Below the pieces are notes generated by a model. It did not search any database. It had not been told where the DNA came from and saw only the letters and a list, made by a program, of their open reading frames with translations. Below are positions 1 through 7,724 of a stretch of 35,779 bases of DNA, in pieces (the first letter of the stretch is position 1; each line of letters opens with the position of its first letter). This DNA comes from an archaeon (GTDB lineage Archaea; Asgardarchaeota; Hermodarchaeia; Hermodarchaeales; Hermodarchaeaceae). The position numbers were made by a program, and so were the translations under genes. The DNA is taken from contig JABXGS010000087.1 of assembly GCA_016550425.1 (NCBI GenBank), positions 1 to 35,779 on the forward strand, written 5' to 3'.

Positions 1-469
1 AAAAGACGATGCGACGAAGTGATGTTTTTGATTCACGAACGAATTCCAGTGTGGTTGAGAGAATGATATCTGCGGCGCGTTCTTTAGGAAAACCAAAAAT
101 ACCAGTACTAATCGCTGGAAAGGCGATACTTCGTAAGTGTTTGGAGTTAGCAAGTTTTAATGCGTTATGAACTGCATTGGCGAGTTTGGCATCTTCGCCG
201 CCCTCGCCCCATTGAGGTCCCACAGCATGAATAACATATCGCGCTTTGAGATTTCCACCAGTCGTGAGAACAGCGGTTCCGACTGGTGTTCCACCGATAT
301 CATCGCATTCTCGTTGTATAGCAGGGCCTCCACGTCGGCGTATTGCTCCTGCGACGCCACCTCCCATTTGAAGTGATTCATTTGCCGCATTAACGATGGC
401 ATCAGTAGCTAGATCTGTGATATCCCCTTGGACAAGTTCGATGGTGACATTATTGATACCCCGCCGCAT
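1..469 (-). CDS. Macrodomain protein (ADP-ribose binding/hydrolysing), C-terminus cut by window edge
   Basis: The frame is open from an ATG at 469 to the left edge, giving about 156 residues of a MacroD-type domain. Visible hallmarks are the N-terminal VQGDIT stretch, the ADP-ribose-binding NAANESL followed by a GGGVAGAI loop, a HAVGPQW strand, and the phosphate-loop PAISTGIFGFP. Family members bind ADP-ribose and commonly remove it from proteins or hydrolyse O-acetyl-ADP-ribose in the cytosol. The codon two places ahead of the ATG is a stop (TGA at 475-473), so the start is well fixed, although no clear Shine-Dalgarno sequence is seen. Only the last helix or so should be missing. No NAD-metabolism neighbour is visible, so the substrate is unknown. 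Confidence 0.93.
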   Translation of the reverse strand, partial: MRRGINNVTIELVQGDITDLATDAIVNAANESLQMGGGVAGAIRRRGGPAIQRECDDIGGTPVGTAVLTTGGNLKARYVIHAVGPQWGEGGEDAKLANAVHNALKLANSKHLRSIAFPAISTGIFGFPKERAADIILSTTLEFVRESKTSLRRIVF

Positions 470-571
470 AATTCAACACCCATTCGACCAACCACTATCA
501 GCAAAAGCTTAGCATCTCGGCTTAAAGGTTTCCCCTCCAAGCTTATCTCAATCGAAATGTGGGCAACACCA

Positions 572-592
572 CTCAGATCCTAAGTATCTGAG
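572..592. repeat. Small inverted repeat (7-bp arms) after the ECF S-component gene
   Basis: CTCAGAT (572-578) and ATCTGAG (586-592) form a perfect 7-bp stem with a 7-nt loop. It begins 18 nt after the minus-strand stop at 610 and lies in the 140-nt gap before the macrodomain gene. There is no T-run behind it, so a terminator role is only a guess. Confidence 0.3.
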
Positions 593-609
593 ACCATAGT
601 GAAATTCGG

Positions 610-1290
610 TCATGGTAGCAGGGGACCCATGAGTAAACCCGTGAGTCCTGCGATGATGATTAGTATCCAAGCGAGAATAATGAGGAAGAAACAGATGTAG
701 AGTATAACACGATGGCCTGAAACGTTGATTAATCCTAGATGTTCATCAAGATAGGTTGTATTGAAAGTAACACGCACATAATATACTGCAGCGATACCCA
801 GGGGAATCCAAATTAAATCAAGTATCGTCCAAATTGACCCAGTTAGCACAGCTGTGATTCCTGCAAAGACTCCCCCAACGAGAGTAAACAGGTAAAAATC
901 AGCTAGCACAAAACCAGTGGTTTCCCATAGGACACCAGTAATCATCGCCCCTGGTTCTCTATATCGTTTATTTCGAAATCTTCGACCAAGGTAGCCTACG
1001 ATATAGGCTTCAATCCCCCGAACAGCTAATACCCCAGGAATATAGACTGCAGGTAATCCTGCATAGGTGATTAAAAGCCCTTTGCCCAGAAGCTGGCCTA
1101 TGACTGTGATGATGACACCAATTTCGGGACCATAGAGGATTGCCGCAGCAAAAATCAAAACCGAAGATGCATCGAGGCTTCCTAAGGGTGTGGGAACTAC
1201 AATGCTTGCATATGATAAGACGGCCATAAGTGAACTAAGAATTCCTATTGTGGCGAAGTACATTGACCGCGGTGAAGGTAATTTAGCCAT
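610..1290 (-). CDS. ECF transporter S component (vitamin/cofactor substrate-binding membrane protein)
   Basis: A 226-residue hydrophobic protein with about six membrane segments. It starts MAKLPSPRSMYFATIGILSS, followed by the small-residue-rich VVPTPLGSLDASS stretch and a VIGQLLGKG helix, the general pattern of energy-coupling-factor S components. These proteins bind a vitamin or similar small molecule and work with a shared EcfT and EcfA module; an ecfT-ecfA pair lies at the far right of this window, so a shared (group II) arrangement is plausible. The ATG at 1290 is preceded by GAGGGACC on the minus strand; the frame stays open much further upstream, but that stretch is antisense to the thiN-like gene and is not coding. 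The substrate is not readable from sequence. The divergent ThiN-domain gene hints at thiamine, but this is inference. Confidence 0.8.
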   Translation of the reverse strand: MAKLPSPRSMYFATIGILSSLMAVLSYASIVVPTPLGSLDASSVLIFAAAILYGPEIGVIITVIGQLLGKGLLITYAGLPAVYIPGVLAVRGIEAYIVGYLGRRFRNKRYREPGAMITGVLWETTGFVLADFYLFTLVGGVFAGITAVLTGSIWTILDLIWIPLGIAAVYYVRVTFNTTYLDEHLGLINVSGHRVILYICFFLIILAWILIIIAGLTGLLMGPLLP

Positions 1291-1307
1291 GATAGGTCCC
1301 TCGAAGC

Positions 1308-1412
1308 GAAGGTAGACAACCTTCCGATGGCGATTGTTATACGGGATGTATATAAGCCTTGTGTAAAAAACCGTACACTCAAAAGGAAGAATTATCAAGA
1401 ACTTGGAAGGTT
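1308..1412. promoter_or_regulatory. Divergent promoter region with TATA box and repeated GAAGGT half-sites
   Basis: The 142-nt gap between the S-component and thiN-like genes holds a TATA-like element (TATATAAG, 1349-1356) that would place a plus-strand start near 1377-1382. GAAGGT (1308-1313) and ACCTTC (1319-1324) form a 6-bp inverted repeat. AACCTTCC (1318-1325) is repeated inverted as GGAAGGTT (1405-1412), so the two copies flank the TATA element. This resembles a shared operator for the two divergent genes, but no regulator is assigned. Confidence 0.4.
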
Positions 1413-1432
1413 CAACCCACTGAGGGCTTATG

Positions 1433-1978
1433 ATGGCCAACGACCCGTTGAAATTAATCAAACAATTAAACACCAATATCATTGCCCTTACTCGAACGCC
1501 CAATTTTGCACGATTAGTTCCAGAGGTAGGAAGTAATTTCGTCGCCTGTTTGCCAGGAGCCATCGAACTTTCCCAGGTGGCGGGTTTGACAGGACGCATT
1601 ATCTTAATTCGTGGTGAACCGGAACCAGTAGGTGAAGTTGATTTTGGATGGGCCCCATTTATGGGTCGTGTTATTCTCAAAGCCCATGCACTAAATCCTA
1701 CGATTCGGGCAGCCGTATCATTACGGCATTCCAATTCAATCGTTGAAGCTGCGCGTAAGGCGAAATTACAGGTAGTTGGATTTCGGCTAGGAGAACGCAA
1801 ACCGGTTCCAGACTGTATGACCTTAGAAGGATTAACGAAATTTGGTTTCGTCCCGGAAGTCCTTTTTGACTGGGGTGCACATGGAGTTGAACCGCTTGTA
1901 GTAGTATTTGGATCAATGCCGAAAGTCGTTACCCAACGCGCTCGAGCAATTTTGAAAGAATTAGTAGTTGATGAGTGA
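1433..1978 (+). CDS. thiN: Stand-alone ThiN domain protein (thiamine-phosphate synthase family)
   Basis: A 181-residue protein matching the archaeal ThiN domain over most of its length: an FARLVPEVGSN segment near residue 25, then ACLPGAIEL, GRIILIRGEPEPVG, a VILKAHALNPTIRAA helix, and a C-terminal VLFDWGAHGVEPLV strand. In archaea ThiN joins the pyrimidine and thiazole phosphates to make thiamine phosphate; it occurs alone, fused to ThiD, or fused to a helix-turn-helix in the regulator ThiR. Neither a ThiD nor an HTH domain is present here. The position that is usually histidine in the S-x-H-x-A-R motif reads PFMGR, so catalytic competence is doubtful (recalled from the family, not aligned here). 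GAGGG at 1422-1426 sits 6 nt before the ATG at 1433; another ATG at 1430 is possible. The 3' end overlaps the methyltransferase gene by 8 nt, indicating coupling. Confidence 0.82.
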   Translation: MANDPLKLIKQLNTNIIALTRTPNFARLVPEVGSNFVACLPGAIELSQVAGLTGRIILIRGEPEPVGEVDFGWAPFMGRVILKAHALNPTIRAAVSLRHSNSIVEAARKAKLQVVGFRLGERKPVPDCMTLEGLTKFGFVPEVLFDWGAHGVEPLVVVFGSMPKVVTQRARAILKELVVDE

Positions 1979-2750
1979 CTGGAGCTTGACAAACGCTTTA
2001 GAAAAAGTTGGGAAATATAGGCAAGCCGTGAGCCGAGCATTTGGATCGATTGCACAGATGTATGATTCATGGTATCAAACACCTATGGGGCGTTATGTCT
2101 GGTCTGTAGAAACGAATGCGGTTAAAGCCATCCTGCCTCAGGAGATTCATGAAGTTTCCATTGAAATTGGGGTTGGAACAGGAATGGCACTAACCTTCCT
2201 TCAACAGGTGTCTAAACAGCTTGTGGGAATAGATATTGCCTGGCAAATGCTAACCATTGCACGCCAAAAGACTTTGACCCACGAAAATGTGCATCTTATT
2301 CTTTCAGATGGAGAGCATTTGCCACTACGAGGGGAATGTACGAATCTAATCTTGGGCATGACAATATTAGAGTTCATAGCTGACCAGGATCAATTCCTAC
2401 ACGAAATCTTTCGATGCCTTTGCCCTGCAGGTCATCTCATATTAGGAGTGCTGACATCAACCAATCTTTGGGCTGTTGAACGACGAATCCGCAACCTAGC
2501 TCAGCAAGATGTCTTTGAGCTTGCACGATTTCCAAGCCCCTGGCAAGTAATCCGCATCCTACGTGAAAATGGATTTTCCCAGGTCACTTACCGAGGGTCA
2601 GTGTACGCTCCACCCTTTGCATCCGCACGATGTCTACCGGCTTTTCATTACCTTGATATGAAACTGGGTACTCGATGGCTAAGTCGAGCATTTGGTGCGT
2701 TTCTGGTCTTTAATTCGCGACGAAGCGATTCTAAGCAATATGTGAAGTGA
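1971..2750 (+). CDS. Class I SAM-dependent methyltransferase (UbiE/Methyltransf_11 type)
   Basis: A 259-residue soluble protein with a Rossmann-type methyltransferase core. The SAM-binding motif I is EIGVGTG at about residues 63-69, followed by the acidic LVGIDIA of motif II, an ILSDGEHLPL segment typical of the third SAM contact, and an LILGMTILEFI strand. The N-terminus has the AFGSIAQMYDSWYQTPMGRYV element common in UbiE-like enzymes. The acceptor cannot be read from the sequence; quinone, lipid or small-molecule targets are all known in this family. The ATG at 1971 lies inside the last codons of the thiN-like gene, so the two are probably co-translated. The 3' end overlaps the convergent AIR-synthase-like gene by 20 nt. 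Confidence 0.88.
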   Translation: MSDWSLTNALEKVGKYRQAVSRAFGSIAQMYDSWYQTPMGRYVWSVETNAVKAILPQEIHEVSIEIGVGTGMALTFLQQVSKQLVGIDIAWQMLTIARQKTLTHENVHLILSDGEHLPLRGECTNLILGMTILEFIADQDQFLHEIFRCLCPAGHLILGVLTSTNLWAVERRIRNLAQQDVFELARFPSPWQVIRILRENGFSQVTYRGSVYAPPFASARCLPAFHYLDMKLGTRWLSRAFGAFLVFNSRRSDSKQYVK

Positions 2751-3717
2751 AGCGTTTATAGGGATCTTCTCCGGGTTCAAGCTGCCAAGATTTTTCGTCT
2801 GTTTCTAAGCGTATTTGTTTCTTCTTGGTAAATGTACCGATGAGTGCCGCCTTTCGGTCAAACTTTTTTACCGCGTGAATTATTTCGTCTGCCACTTGGG
2901 GTTCAGTAACGATCAAAAAACTCCCAAAGGAAGAACAATAGAGCAGATTCCAATCCAAGTAGTTGGAAAGTGTGATGCTTGCTTCATCCCAAGGAATCTG
3001 ATTGTATTGGATTGTGATTCCCTGTCCCGTTGCCCTTTGAAGCTCAAATAACGCCGTTGCTAAGCCTCCTTCCGCAAGGTCGTGTAACATTGTGATTTTT
3101 TCTTTTGGAAGGGCGTTAACCACGGGAACAACAGAAAAAGGGCTTAGGTCATTGGCAATCTCTTTACATTGTGATCGTGGGAGAATGGTTTCTACGGTTG
3201 AAGGTTCTACATTGGCGAGAAACCACAAGGTTTCCCTTGTAACGGGTCCGACGGCTATTAGTACATCATTGGGTTTTACTTTGAGGTCAGATATGGGTTC
3301 CTCTGGTAAAAGTCCAAAACACGTCGTTGTAATCAGAGGAACTTGAATTCCGTCATAGCCCCCTGTGTGTCCCCCGATGACCTTAAGATTAAGTTGTTGA
3401 GCTTCTCGTCCGAGTTGTTTCATAGTCATGGTGAGCCATTGCTTTTTGGTATTGGGCGGGTAATATACTCCTAAAGAGAGGAACTGGGGAGTGGCCCAAG
3501 CCATAGCGACATCAGTTGCAGAATAGTGAGCAGCAAAAAAGCCATAGAACTGGAGTGGTATTCCTAAGACGGGATCTGAAGCAACGACCACGTTACCCTC
3601 AATCCGTGTTGAGCCATAATCAAGAAGTACAGTACGCAAATCTTCAACTCGGGGAAGATGGGGGAATACCAATTTTTCAAGCTCATATAGCGGAAGTTTA
3701 CCCTTGGGAAGGGTCAT
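2731..3717 (-). CDS. AIR synthase-related / HypE-like ATP-binding protein
   Basis: A 328-residue protein of the PurM/HypE/ThiL/SelD superfamily. The N-terminal half carries VVASDPVLGIP and an AAHYSATDVAMAWATPQF helix, the counterpart of the ATP- and metal-binding region; IGGHTGGYDGIQ near residue 120 matches the GGHTE loop of HypE-like proteins. The C-terminal half has the MLHDLAEGGLATAL motif with the usual D-x-x-E-G-G. Relatives catalyse ATP-dependent dehydration or phosphorylation; the spacing here is closer to HypE and uncharacterised archaeal AIR-synthase-like proteins than to thiamine-phosphate kinase. The ATG at 3717 has GAGAGGTG 8 nt upstream, so the longer in-frame start at 3774 is unlikely. 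No hydrogenase maturation genes are nearby, so its substrate is open. Confidence 0.85.
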   Translation of the reverse strand: MTLPKGKLPLYELEKLVFPHLPRVEDLRTVLLDYGSTRIEGNVVVASDPVLGIPLQFYGFFAAHYSATDVAMAWATPQFLSLGVYYPPNTKKQWLTMTMKQLGREAQQLNLKVIGGHTGGYDGIQVPLITTTCFGLLPEEPISDLKVKPNDVLIAVGPVTRETLWFLANVEPSTVETILPRSQCKEIANDLSPFSVVPVVNALPKEKITMLHDLAEGGLATALFELQRATGQGITIQYNQIPWDEASITLSNYLDWNLLYCSSFGSFLIVTEPQVADEIIHAVKKFDRKAALIGTFTKKKQIRLETDEKSWQLEPGEDPYKRFTSHIA

Positions 3718-3789
3718 AATGATGGCACCTCTCATGAAACTGCATCTTTGCAGGTTATAACGAATACGGTTCACAGAAGAATAGACGGG

Positions 3790-4740
3790 TTACTCATGGG
3801 TGGTATTTCGGTCGGGTTGGGTGTGAGGTTCTCTAGCGATGAGAATGGTCGCGAGAAAAATCAGAGCTGCACCAAATGCCTGCCATATCGCCACAGGCTG
3901 TCCAAGAAATAGAAAACCAAAAATTACTGCACTTATAGGATCCAAGAGAAGGATAATAGCGGCAGCAGAGGCATCCACTTTTTCCACACCAACGTTGGTT
4001 AAGAGGTAGGGGATGGTAGTGGCAATCAAGCCAAAACCGAGTAATAGTAGCCATGCGAGGGGGGGTAGAAAGAGCTGGATTCCAACAATTCTAGGATCGG
4101 TTACAAAGAGGCTAATGATACTAATAATCGGGGCCATCCAAAGCATTGCAAAGAAAAATCCCCAAAATGTTGTGACGGAGGGGCGATAGCCTTCATAGCC
4201 ACTCCATTTTCGTCCTAAAACCATATAAATCGCTGCAAAACCTGCGTTGGATAAAGACAAGAGGATTCCTGCAATGGGGACTGCGACAAGATAAGGAAAG
4301 ATGGGAATTGAAACAATCACTGCGCCTATGATTGAGAGAGGTACAGCAATGAGTCGGATTGGCGTCATTGATTCTTTCAGAAAGAGACGCCCTAAGATTA
4401 GGGTGATTGCGGGGTAGAGGTAGGTGATGGAGACAGCTACCACAACGGGTGTCCCGATGGCGATGGCAGTGATGTAGACGATGAGACTAAGAGCTAAACC
4501 AAGTAATCCGTAGACGCCAAATGGAGTCAGATGTTTGCGTTGAATGGTGATACCTCGAAAGGAATAGACAAGCCCGAGTCCGACGAAAATGTAGAGAACA
4601 GAGAATATTGTTCGAAAGAGAGCCTGTTGAAGTGAGGATACCCCCAAGAAGGTTAAGTAAAAGGAGAATACGGGGATAGTCCCAAAACACACAGCCGCGA
4701 TGATGAGACTCATATAGCTGATTTTTCGGGATTTGGCCAT
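3790..4740 (-). CDS. EamA/DMT-family permease
   Basis: A 316-residue membrane protein with about ten transmembrane helices in two homologous halves, as in drug/metabolite transporter (EamA) proteins. Typical features are an AAVCFGTIPVFSFYL first helix, LGRLFLKESMTPIRLIAVPLSIIGAV near the end of the first half, and LLLDPISAVIFGFLFLGQPV near the end of the second. EamA permeases usually export amino acids, nucleobases or other small metabolites; the substrate is unknown. The ATG at 4740 has AAGGTGAG 5 nt upstream, which favours it over the in-frame GTG at 4746. The gene follows korC by about 50 nt on the same strand but need not be part of that operon. Confidence 0.9.
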   Translation of the reverse strand: MAKSRKISYMSLIIAAVCFGTIPVFSFYLTFLGVSSLQQALFRTIFSVLYIFVGLGLVYSFRGITIQRKHLTPFGVYGLLGLALSLIVYITAIAIGTPVVVAVSITYLYPAITLILGRLFLKESMTPIRLIAVPLSIIGAVIVSIPIFPYLVAVPIAGILLSLSNAGFAAIYMVLGRKWSGYEGYRPSVTTFWGFFFAMLWMAPIISIISLFVTDPRIVGIQLFLPPLAWLLLLGFGLIATTIPYLLTNVGVEKVDASAAAIILLLDPISAVIFGFLFLGQPVAIWQAFGAALIFLATILIAREPHTQPDRNTTHE

Positions 4741-4793
4741 CCACACTCACCTTGATAACTATTCAAGAGTTCAAATGCCCAGAACAAGTATAT

Positions 4794-5369
4794 CTATGTC
4801 TTATAGAGTGTAACAGCATTTGCTCCACCCTGAAGTGCTTTGATATTATCTTTTTCAAAGCGTCGGAGTTTGTCATCAGTTTTTATTGTTTGTACTAATA
4901 GCGTGATGTCGATACGACCATCAATCGTGGCTAATGCCCCAAGAGAGGCAATGCCCATATATCTGACATTACCAAGTTTTTCGGCTAGTTTTCGTATTTC
5001 CGCTAGATAAATCGTAGTGCTGTTATTCTCTAGGAGATCTGCCAGCCCTAGTTGTACGGCTGTATTAGGAATTATTTCCGCTTCAAGTAGGAGCAGATCA
5101 CTGCTGAGATCGGGGCTAATGGAGCAGCACTTCTTGAAAGCAGGTGTAGAGAGAACGATAAGGATATCTGGTTTCACAAAACCTAATTCATAGATTGGAT
5201 TCGATGAGATACTGAGATCTGCAGTGCAGGCACCACCTCGTGCAGCAGCACCGTGGGATTCTGTTTGGAGAACATGGAATCCTTTTTGCGTAAAGGTTAG
5301 CCCAAGAACACGGCTAGCGGTAACTACACCATAGCCACCATACCCTGCAAATCGAATCGTTATATGCAT
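4794..5369 (-). CDS. korC: 2-oxoacid:ferredoxin oxidoreductase, gamma subunit
   Basis: A 191-residue protein of the POR/KOR gamma family. It begins with the characteristic MHITIRFAGYGGYGVVTASR, followed by TESHGAAARGGACTADL, the loop that helps hold CoA and the neighbouring subunits. It is the last gene of the korDABC operon. The upstream gene's TGA at 5388-5386 overlaps its ribosome binding region (GAGGAGG, 11 nt before the ATG at 5369), so an in-frame longer start at 5417 inside korB is not likely. Substrate specificity (2-oxoglutarate or another 2-oxoacid) is inferred from gene order and subunit architecture, not from residues. Confidence 0.93.
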   Translation of the reverse strand: MHITIRFAGYGGYGVVTASRVLGLTFTQKGFHVLQTESHGAAARGGACTADLSISSNPIYELGFVKPDILIVLSTPAFKKCCSISPDLSSDLLLLEAEIIPNTAVQLGLADLLENNSTTIYLAEIRKLAEKLGNVRYMGIASLGALATIDGRIDITLLVQTIKTDDKLRRFEKDNIKALQGGANAVTLYKT

Positions 5370-5385
5370 TCTATACCAGGCCTCC

Positions 5386-6276
5386 TCACTGGTCCCAGAG
5401 TTCTTGCAGGTGTTCAATTACTGTTGGTTGAATGACTCGTTTGAACACGCCTAACTCAATGAACTTATTTTTAAATTTCAATTGATAGACCGGGTGCCCG
5501 AGATTTTCTCCGGTTTTTTTACCTTTCAACGCCTTGAGCATCCATGCACCGGGATATCGCCTATACTGCTCTAGTTCTTCAGGGGAGAGAGTGGATTGAA
5601 ACTCAGAGAAGAACCTTGCAGCATAAGTCGGGCATTGTGAAATAATTTCAATGAATGCAAATCCTGGATGAAGAATCGCCTCCTTGATTGTTGCGATGAT
5701 TTCATTCACATAGAATGTGGTCCATCGTGCAACGAAGCTTGCTCCAGCGCCTAATACGAGTTTCGCTAGATCAAACGGTGCTTCAGCATGTTGTGGATAA
5801 GTCGATGTTTGTACATGGAGTGGCGTAGTTGGCGCAGATTGACCTCCGGTCATACCATAATTGAGATTGTTGACAAGGATTACTGTCATGGGGATATTGC
5901 GCCGAGCGGCATGTATAAGGTGATTTCCACCAATAGCGGCTCCATCACCATCTCCTGTGAACACTACAACACGCAGGTTAGGGTTCATGACCTTTGCTCC
6001 GGTGGCAAAAGCAATTGCTCGCCCATGGGTTGTGTGAAGTGTATCACCCTTAAAGTGGGGACTTGGAATCCAAGCTGAACAGCCTATACCAGAAACGCCC
6101 AAGATATCTTGGTGTCGAATCTTTTTAGCCTGAATGAGTTCATCGATTGCACGTACAAATCCATTCAGAATTGTTCCATTCCCACATCCTGCACAAAAGG
6201 CACTGGGAAGATGGCGAAGGTAATTCTCGCGATAATATTGTTGAGGCCTCCCCAGCGATACTTTTGGTTTCGTCAT
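5386..6276 (-). CDS. korB: 2-oxoacid:ferredoxin oxidoreductase, beta subunit (TPP-binding)
   Basis: A 296-residue thiamine-diphosphate-binding subunit. FCAGCGNG near residue 28 provides cysteines of the beta-subunit cluster region, and the TPP/Mg site is the GDGDGAAIGGNH segment followed by LVNNLNYGMTGGQ around residues 107-145. The product binds TPP, decarboxylates the 2-oxoacid and passes electrons to ferredoxin with KorA, KorC and KorD. Its ATG at 6276 overlaps the korA stop in an ATGA arrangement, so the subunits are translationally coupled. Length and motifs match archaeal KorB rather than the fused bacterial enzymes. Confidence 0.95.
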   Translation of the reverse strand: MTKPKVSLGRPQQYYRENYLRHLPSAFCAGCGNGTILNGFVRAIDELIQAKKIRHQDILGVSGIGCSAWIPSPHFKGDTLHTTHGRAIAFATGAKVMNPNLRVVVFTGDGDGAAIGGNHLIHAARRNIPMTVILVNNLNYGMTGGQSAPTTPLHVQTSTYPQHAEAPFDLAKLVLGAGASFVARWTTFYVNEIIATIKEAILHPGFAFIEIISQCPTYAARFFSEFQSTLSPEELEQYRRYPGAWMLKALKGKKTGENLGHPVYQLKFKNKFIELGVFKRVIQPTVIEHLQELWDQ

Positions 6277-7409
6277 GCGGGATCATCTCCCATAATTACT
6301 TCGAGAATTTCATCCGAATGATGGACCTCTCCTGCCACCTTGGGCACACTAATCACCTCAGTATGACATGCAAGGCGAGCAATTTCATTTACCATCATTC
6401 CCATATTCATTTCCACCACAAGGACGCGAGGAATTTCTTTCAACAAATTTGTTAGTTGAGAAACATGAAGCGGCCAGAGGGTCTTCAAGCGGATGAAGCC
6501 CACATCAAGACCCTTTTTCCTTGCTCTTTGCACTGCCTGATAAGCTGGTCGAGCAGAAGCCCCAAAACTTAACACAACGGTTTGAGCAGAATCAAGATGC
6601 GTTGAGTCCAAATCGAGTCCATCTTCCTGAAGAGCAAGTTCTGCTTGACGATTCTTCTCGAAGAGCCATTTGATCGTTTCACGATGAAAATGGGGAGTAT
6701 AATCTCGAACCCCTGTCGGTCGATGAGCTGAACCAGTTACGAGTAGATTAAGTCCGTCACCAAATCGGGGCATTTCATATCGGAGGAAAATCTCTTCAGA
6801 ATGAGAGTCTTGCTTAGTGAGTTGCTGACGATTAACAATGGAGAACTTGCCTAGTTTTGGGATAGAAAGGGGTTCGCGCATGTAGCTGATTTCTCCATCA
6901 GCCATGACCAAAGTTGGGGTCCGAAAGCGTTCAGCATAGTTGAATGCGTGAATTGTAAAATCGAACATTTCCTGGACGGACCAGGGACTAAACGCAATCG
7001 GTGGAACATCACCATGGGTGCCAAACCGGGCCTGCATGATATCCTGTTGCCCTGGCATTGTGGCTTGCCCGGTACTTGGTCCGGAGCGTTGAGCATCAAT
7101 TATAACTACTGGCGTTTCGGTGAGATATGCATATCCGAGATTTTCCTGCATTAGACTGAAGCCGGGCCCAGAGGTGGCTGTCATTGCCTTTCCACCCGCC
7201 CAGGAGGCACCGATTATTGCGGCGATTGAGGCGATTTCGTCTTCCATTTGGAGATAGTAGCCTTTCACCTTGGGTAGACGTTGAGCCATCCATTCGACGA
7301 TACTAGTGGCCGGGGTTATAGGATAGCCCGCAAAGAAGCGGCAGCCGGCATAAATGGCGCCTTCAGCACATGCAGTACCCCCATCAACAAAGTGTAGGCC
7401 AGTTTTCAT
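6273..7409 (-). CDS. korA: 2-oxoacid:ferredoxin oxidoreductase, alpha subunit
   Basis: A 378-residue alpha subunit. The N-terminal pyrimidine-binding domain contains AGYPITPATSIVEWM and an MEDEIASIAAIIGASWAG helix; the TSGPGFSLMQENLGYA loop and QRSGPSTGQATMPGQQD are hallmarks of KorA and VorB proteins. The C-terminal domain has the transketolase-C-like VLSFGASARPAYQAV and GFIRLKTLWPLHV strands. With KorB, KorC and KorD it forms a ferredoxin-dependent oxidoreductase that acts on 2-oxoglutarate or a related 2-oxoacid. The ATG at 7409 overlaps the korD stop (ATGA) and has GAGGTGA inside korD as its ribosome binding site. Confidence 0.95.
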   Translation of the reverse strand: MKTGLHFVDGGTACAEGAIYAGCRFFAGYPITPATSIVEWMAQRLPKVKGYYLQMEDEIASIAAIIGASWAGGKAMTATSGPGFSLMQENLGYAYLTETPVVIIDAQRSGPSTGQATMPGQQDIMQARFGTHGDVPPIAFSPWSVQEMFDFTIHAFNYAERFRTPTLVMADGEISYMREPLSIPKLGKFSIVNRQQLTKQDSHSEEIFLRYEMPRFGDGLNLLVTGSAHRPTGVRDYTPHFHRETIKWLFEKNRQAELALQEDGLDLDSTHLDSAQTVVLSFGASARPAYQAVQRARKKGLDVGFIRLKTLWPLHVSQLTNLLKEIPRVLVVEMNMGMMVNEIARLACHTEVISVPKVAGEVHHSDEILEVIMGDDPA

Positions 7410-7618
7410 TTCTCTTTCACCTCAATCATGATTGCAGCATCTGGACATCGTTTTTCACATAATCGGCATGGTACACCTTGTTTTCCCCGTACCAACATGC
7501 AATTGGTTTCACCATTTTTGATAAGGCAGGGACTATGTCCACCCCATGCTGTGGGCTTATCTTCCGCTAAGATTTTCGTTGGACAAAAAAGGATGCAGAT
7601 GCCACAGCCTTTGCACAA
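7406..7618 (-). CDS. korD: 2-oxoacid:ferredoxin oxidoreductase, delta (2[4Fe-4S] ferredoxin) subunit; N-terminus unresolved
   Basis: A small ferredoxin-like subunit with two cluster motifs, CKGCGICILFCP and CRLCEKRCPD, that relay electrons from the TPP site to ferredoxin. The only conventional in-frame start is TTG at 7618, immediately before the first cluster cysteine, which would remove the leader strand seen in relatives. The same frame continues upstream as ISRYIKLTVDENL to a stop at 7660-7658, with no ATG, GTG or TTG in that stretch. A strong GAGGAGGA lies at 7669-7662, placing an 8-nt spacing at an ATC codon (7654), while the ATG it touches (7661) is in another frame and stops after 11 codons. 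A rare start, a frameshift or a one-base assembly error could each explain this; the true 5' end is probably near 7654-7661. Confidence 0.85.
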   Translation of the reverse strand: MCKGCGICILFCPTKILAEDKPTAWGGHSPCLIKNGETNCMLVRGKQGVPCRLCEKRCPDAAIMIEVKEK

Positions 7619-7661
7619 ATTCTCATCAACGGTGAGTTTGATGTACCGAGAGATTCTTCAT

Positions 7662-7710
7662 TCCTCCTCAAGTCATGTTTATGTTCCTACTCGTCGATGA
7701 ATTTATATGA
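7662..7710. promoter_or_regulatory. Bidirectional promoter between korD and the CPBP gene, with korD ribosome binding site
   Basis: A nearly symmetric AT-rich TATA element (ATTTATATG, 7701-7709; CATATAAAT on the other strand) lies between the divergent genes. On the minus strand it would start transcription near 7678, just ahead of the GAGGAGG box at 7669-7663 that serves korD. On the plus strand it would start near 7730, close to the proposed start of the CPBP gene. Confidence 0.45.
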
Positions 7711-7724
7711 GCACCTAAAGTTTT

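Noticed and set aside
1321..1432. Possible TPP riboswitch ahead of thiN-like gene
   Set aside because: The conserved CUGAGA and the second thi-box element are not present, and the layout does not form the three-way junction.
1291..2082. Minus-strand extension of the ECF S-component frame across the thiN-like gene
   Set aside because: The region codes for a recognisable ThiN domain on the plus strand; the extension is of low complexity and has no family match, and ATG 1290 has a ribosome binding site.
2731..2750. 20-nt overlap of convergent gene ends as a possible antisense control
   Set aside because: Short convergent overlaps are common in compact archaeal genomes; nothing here marks it as special.
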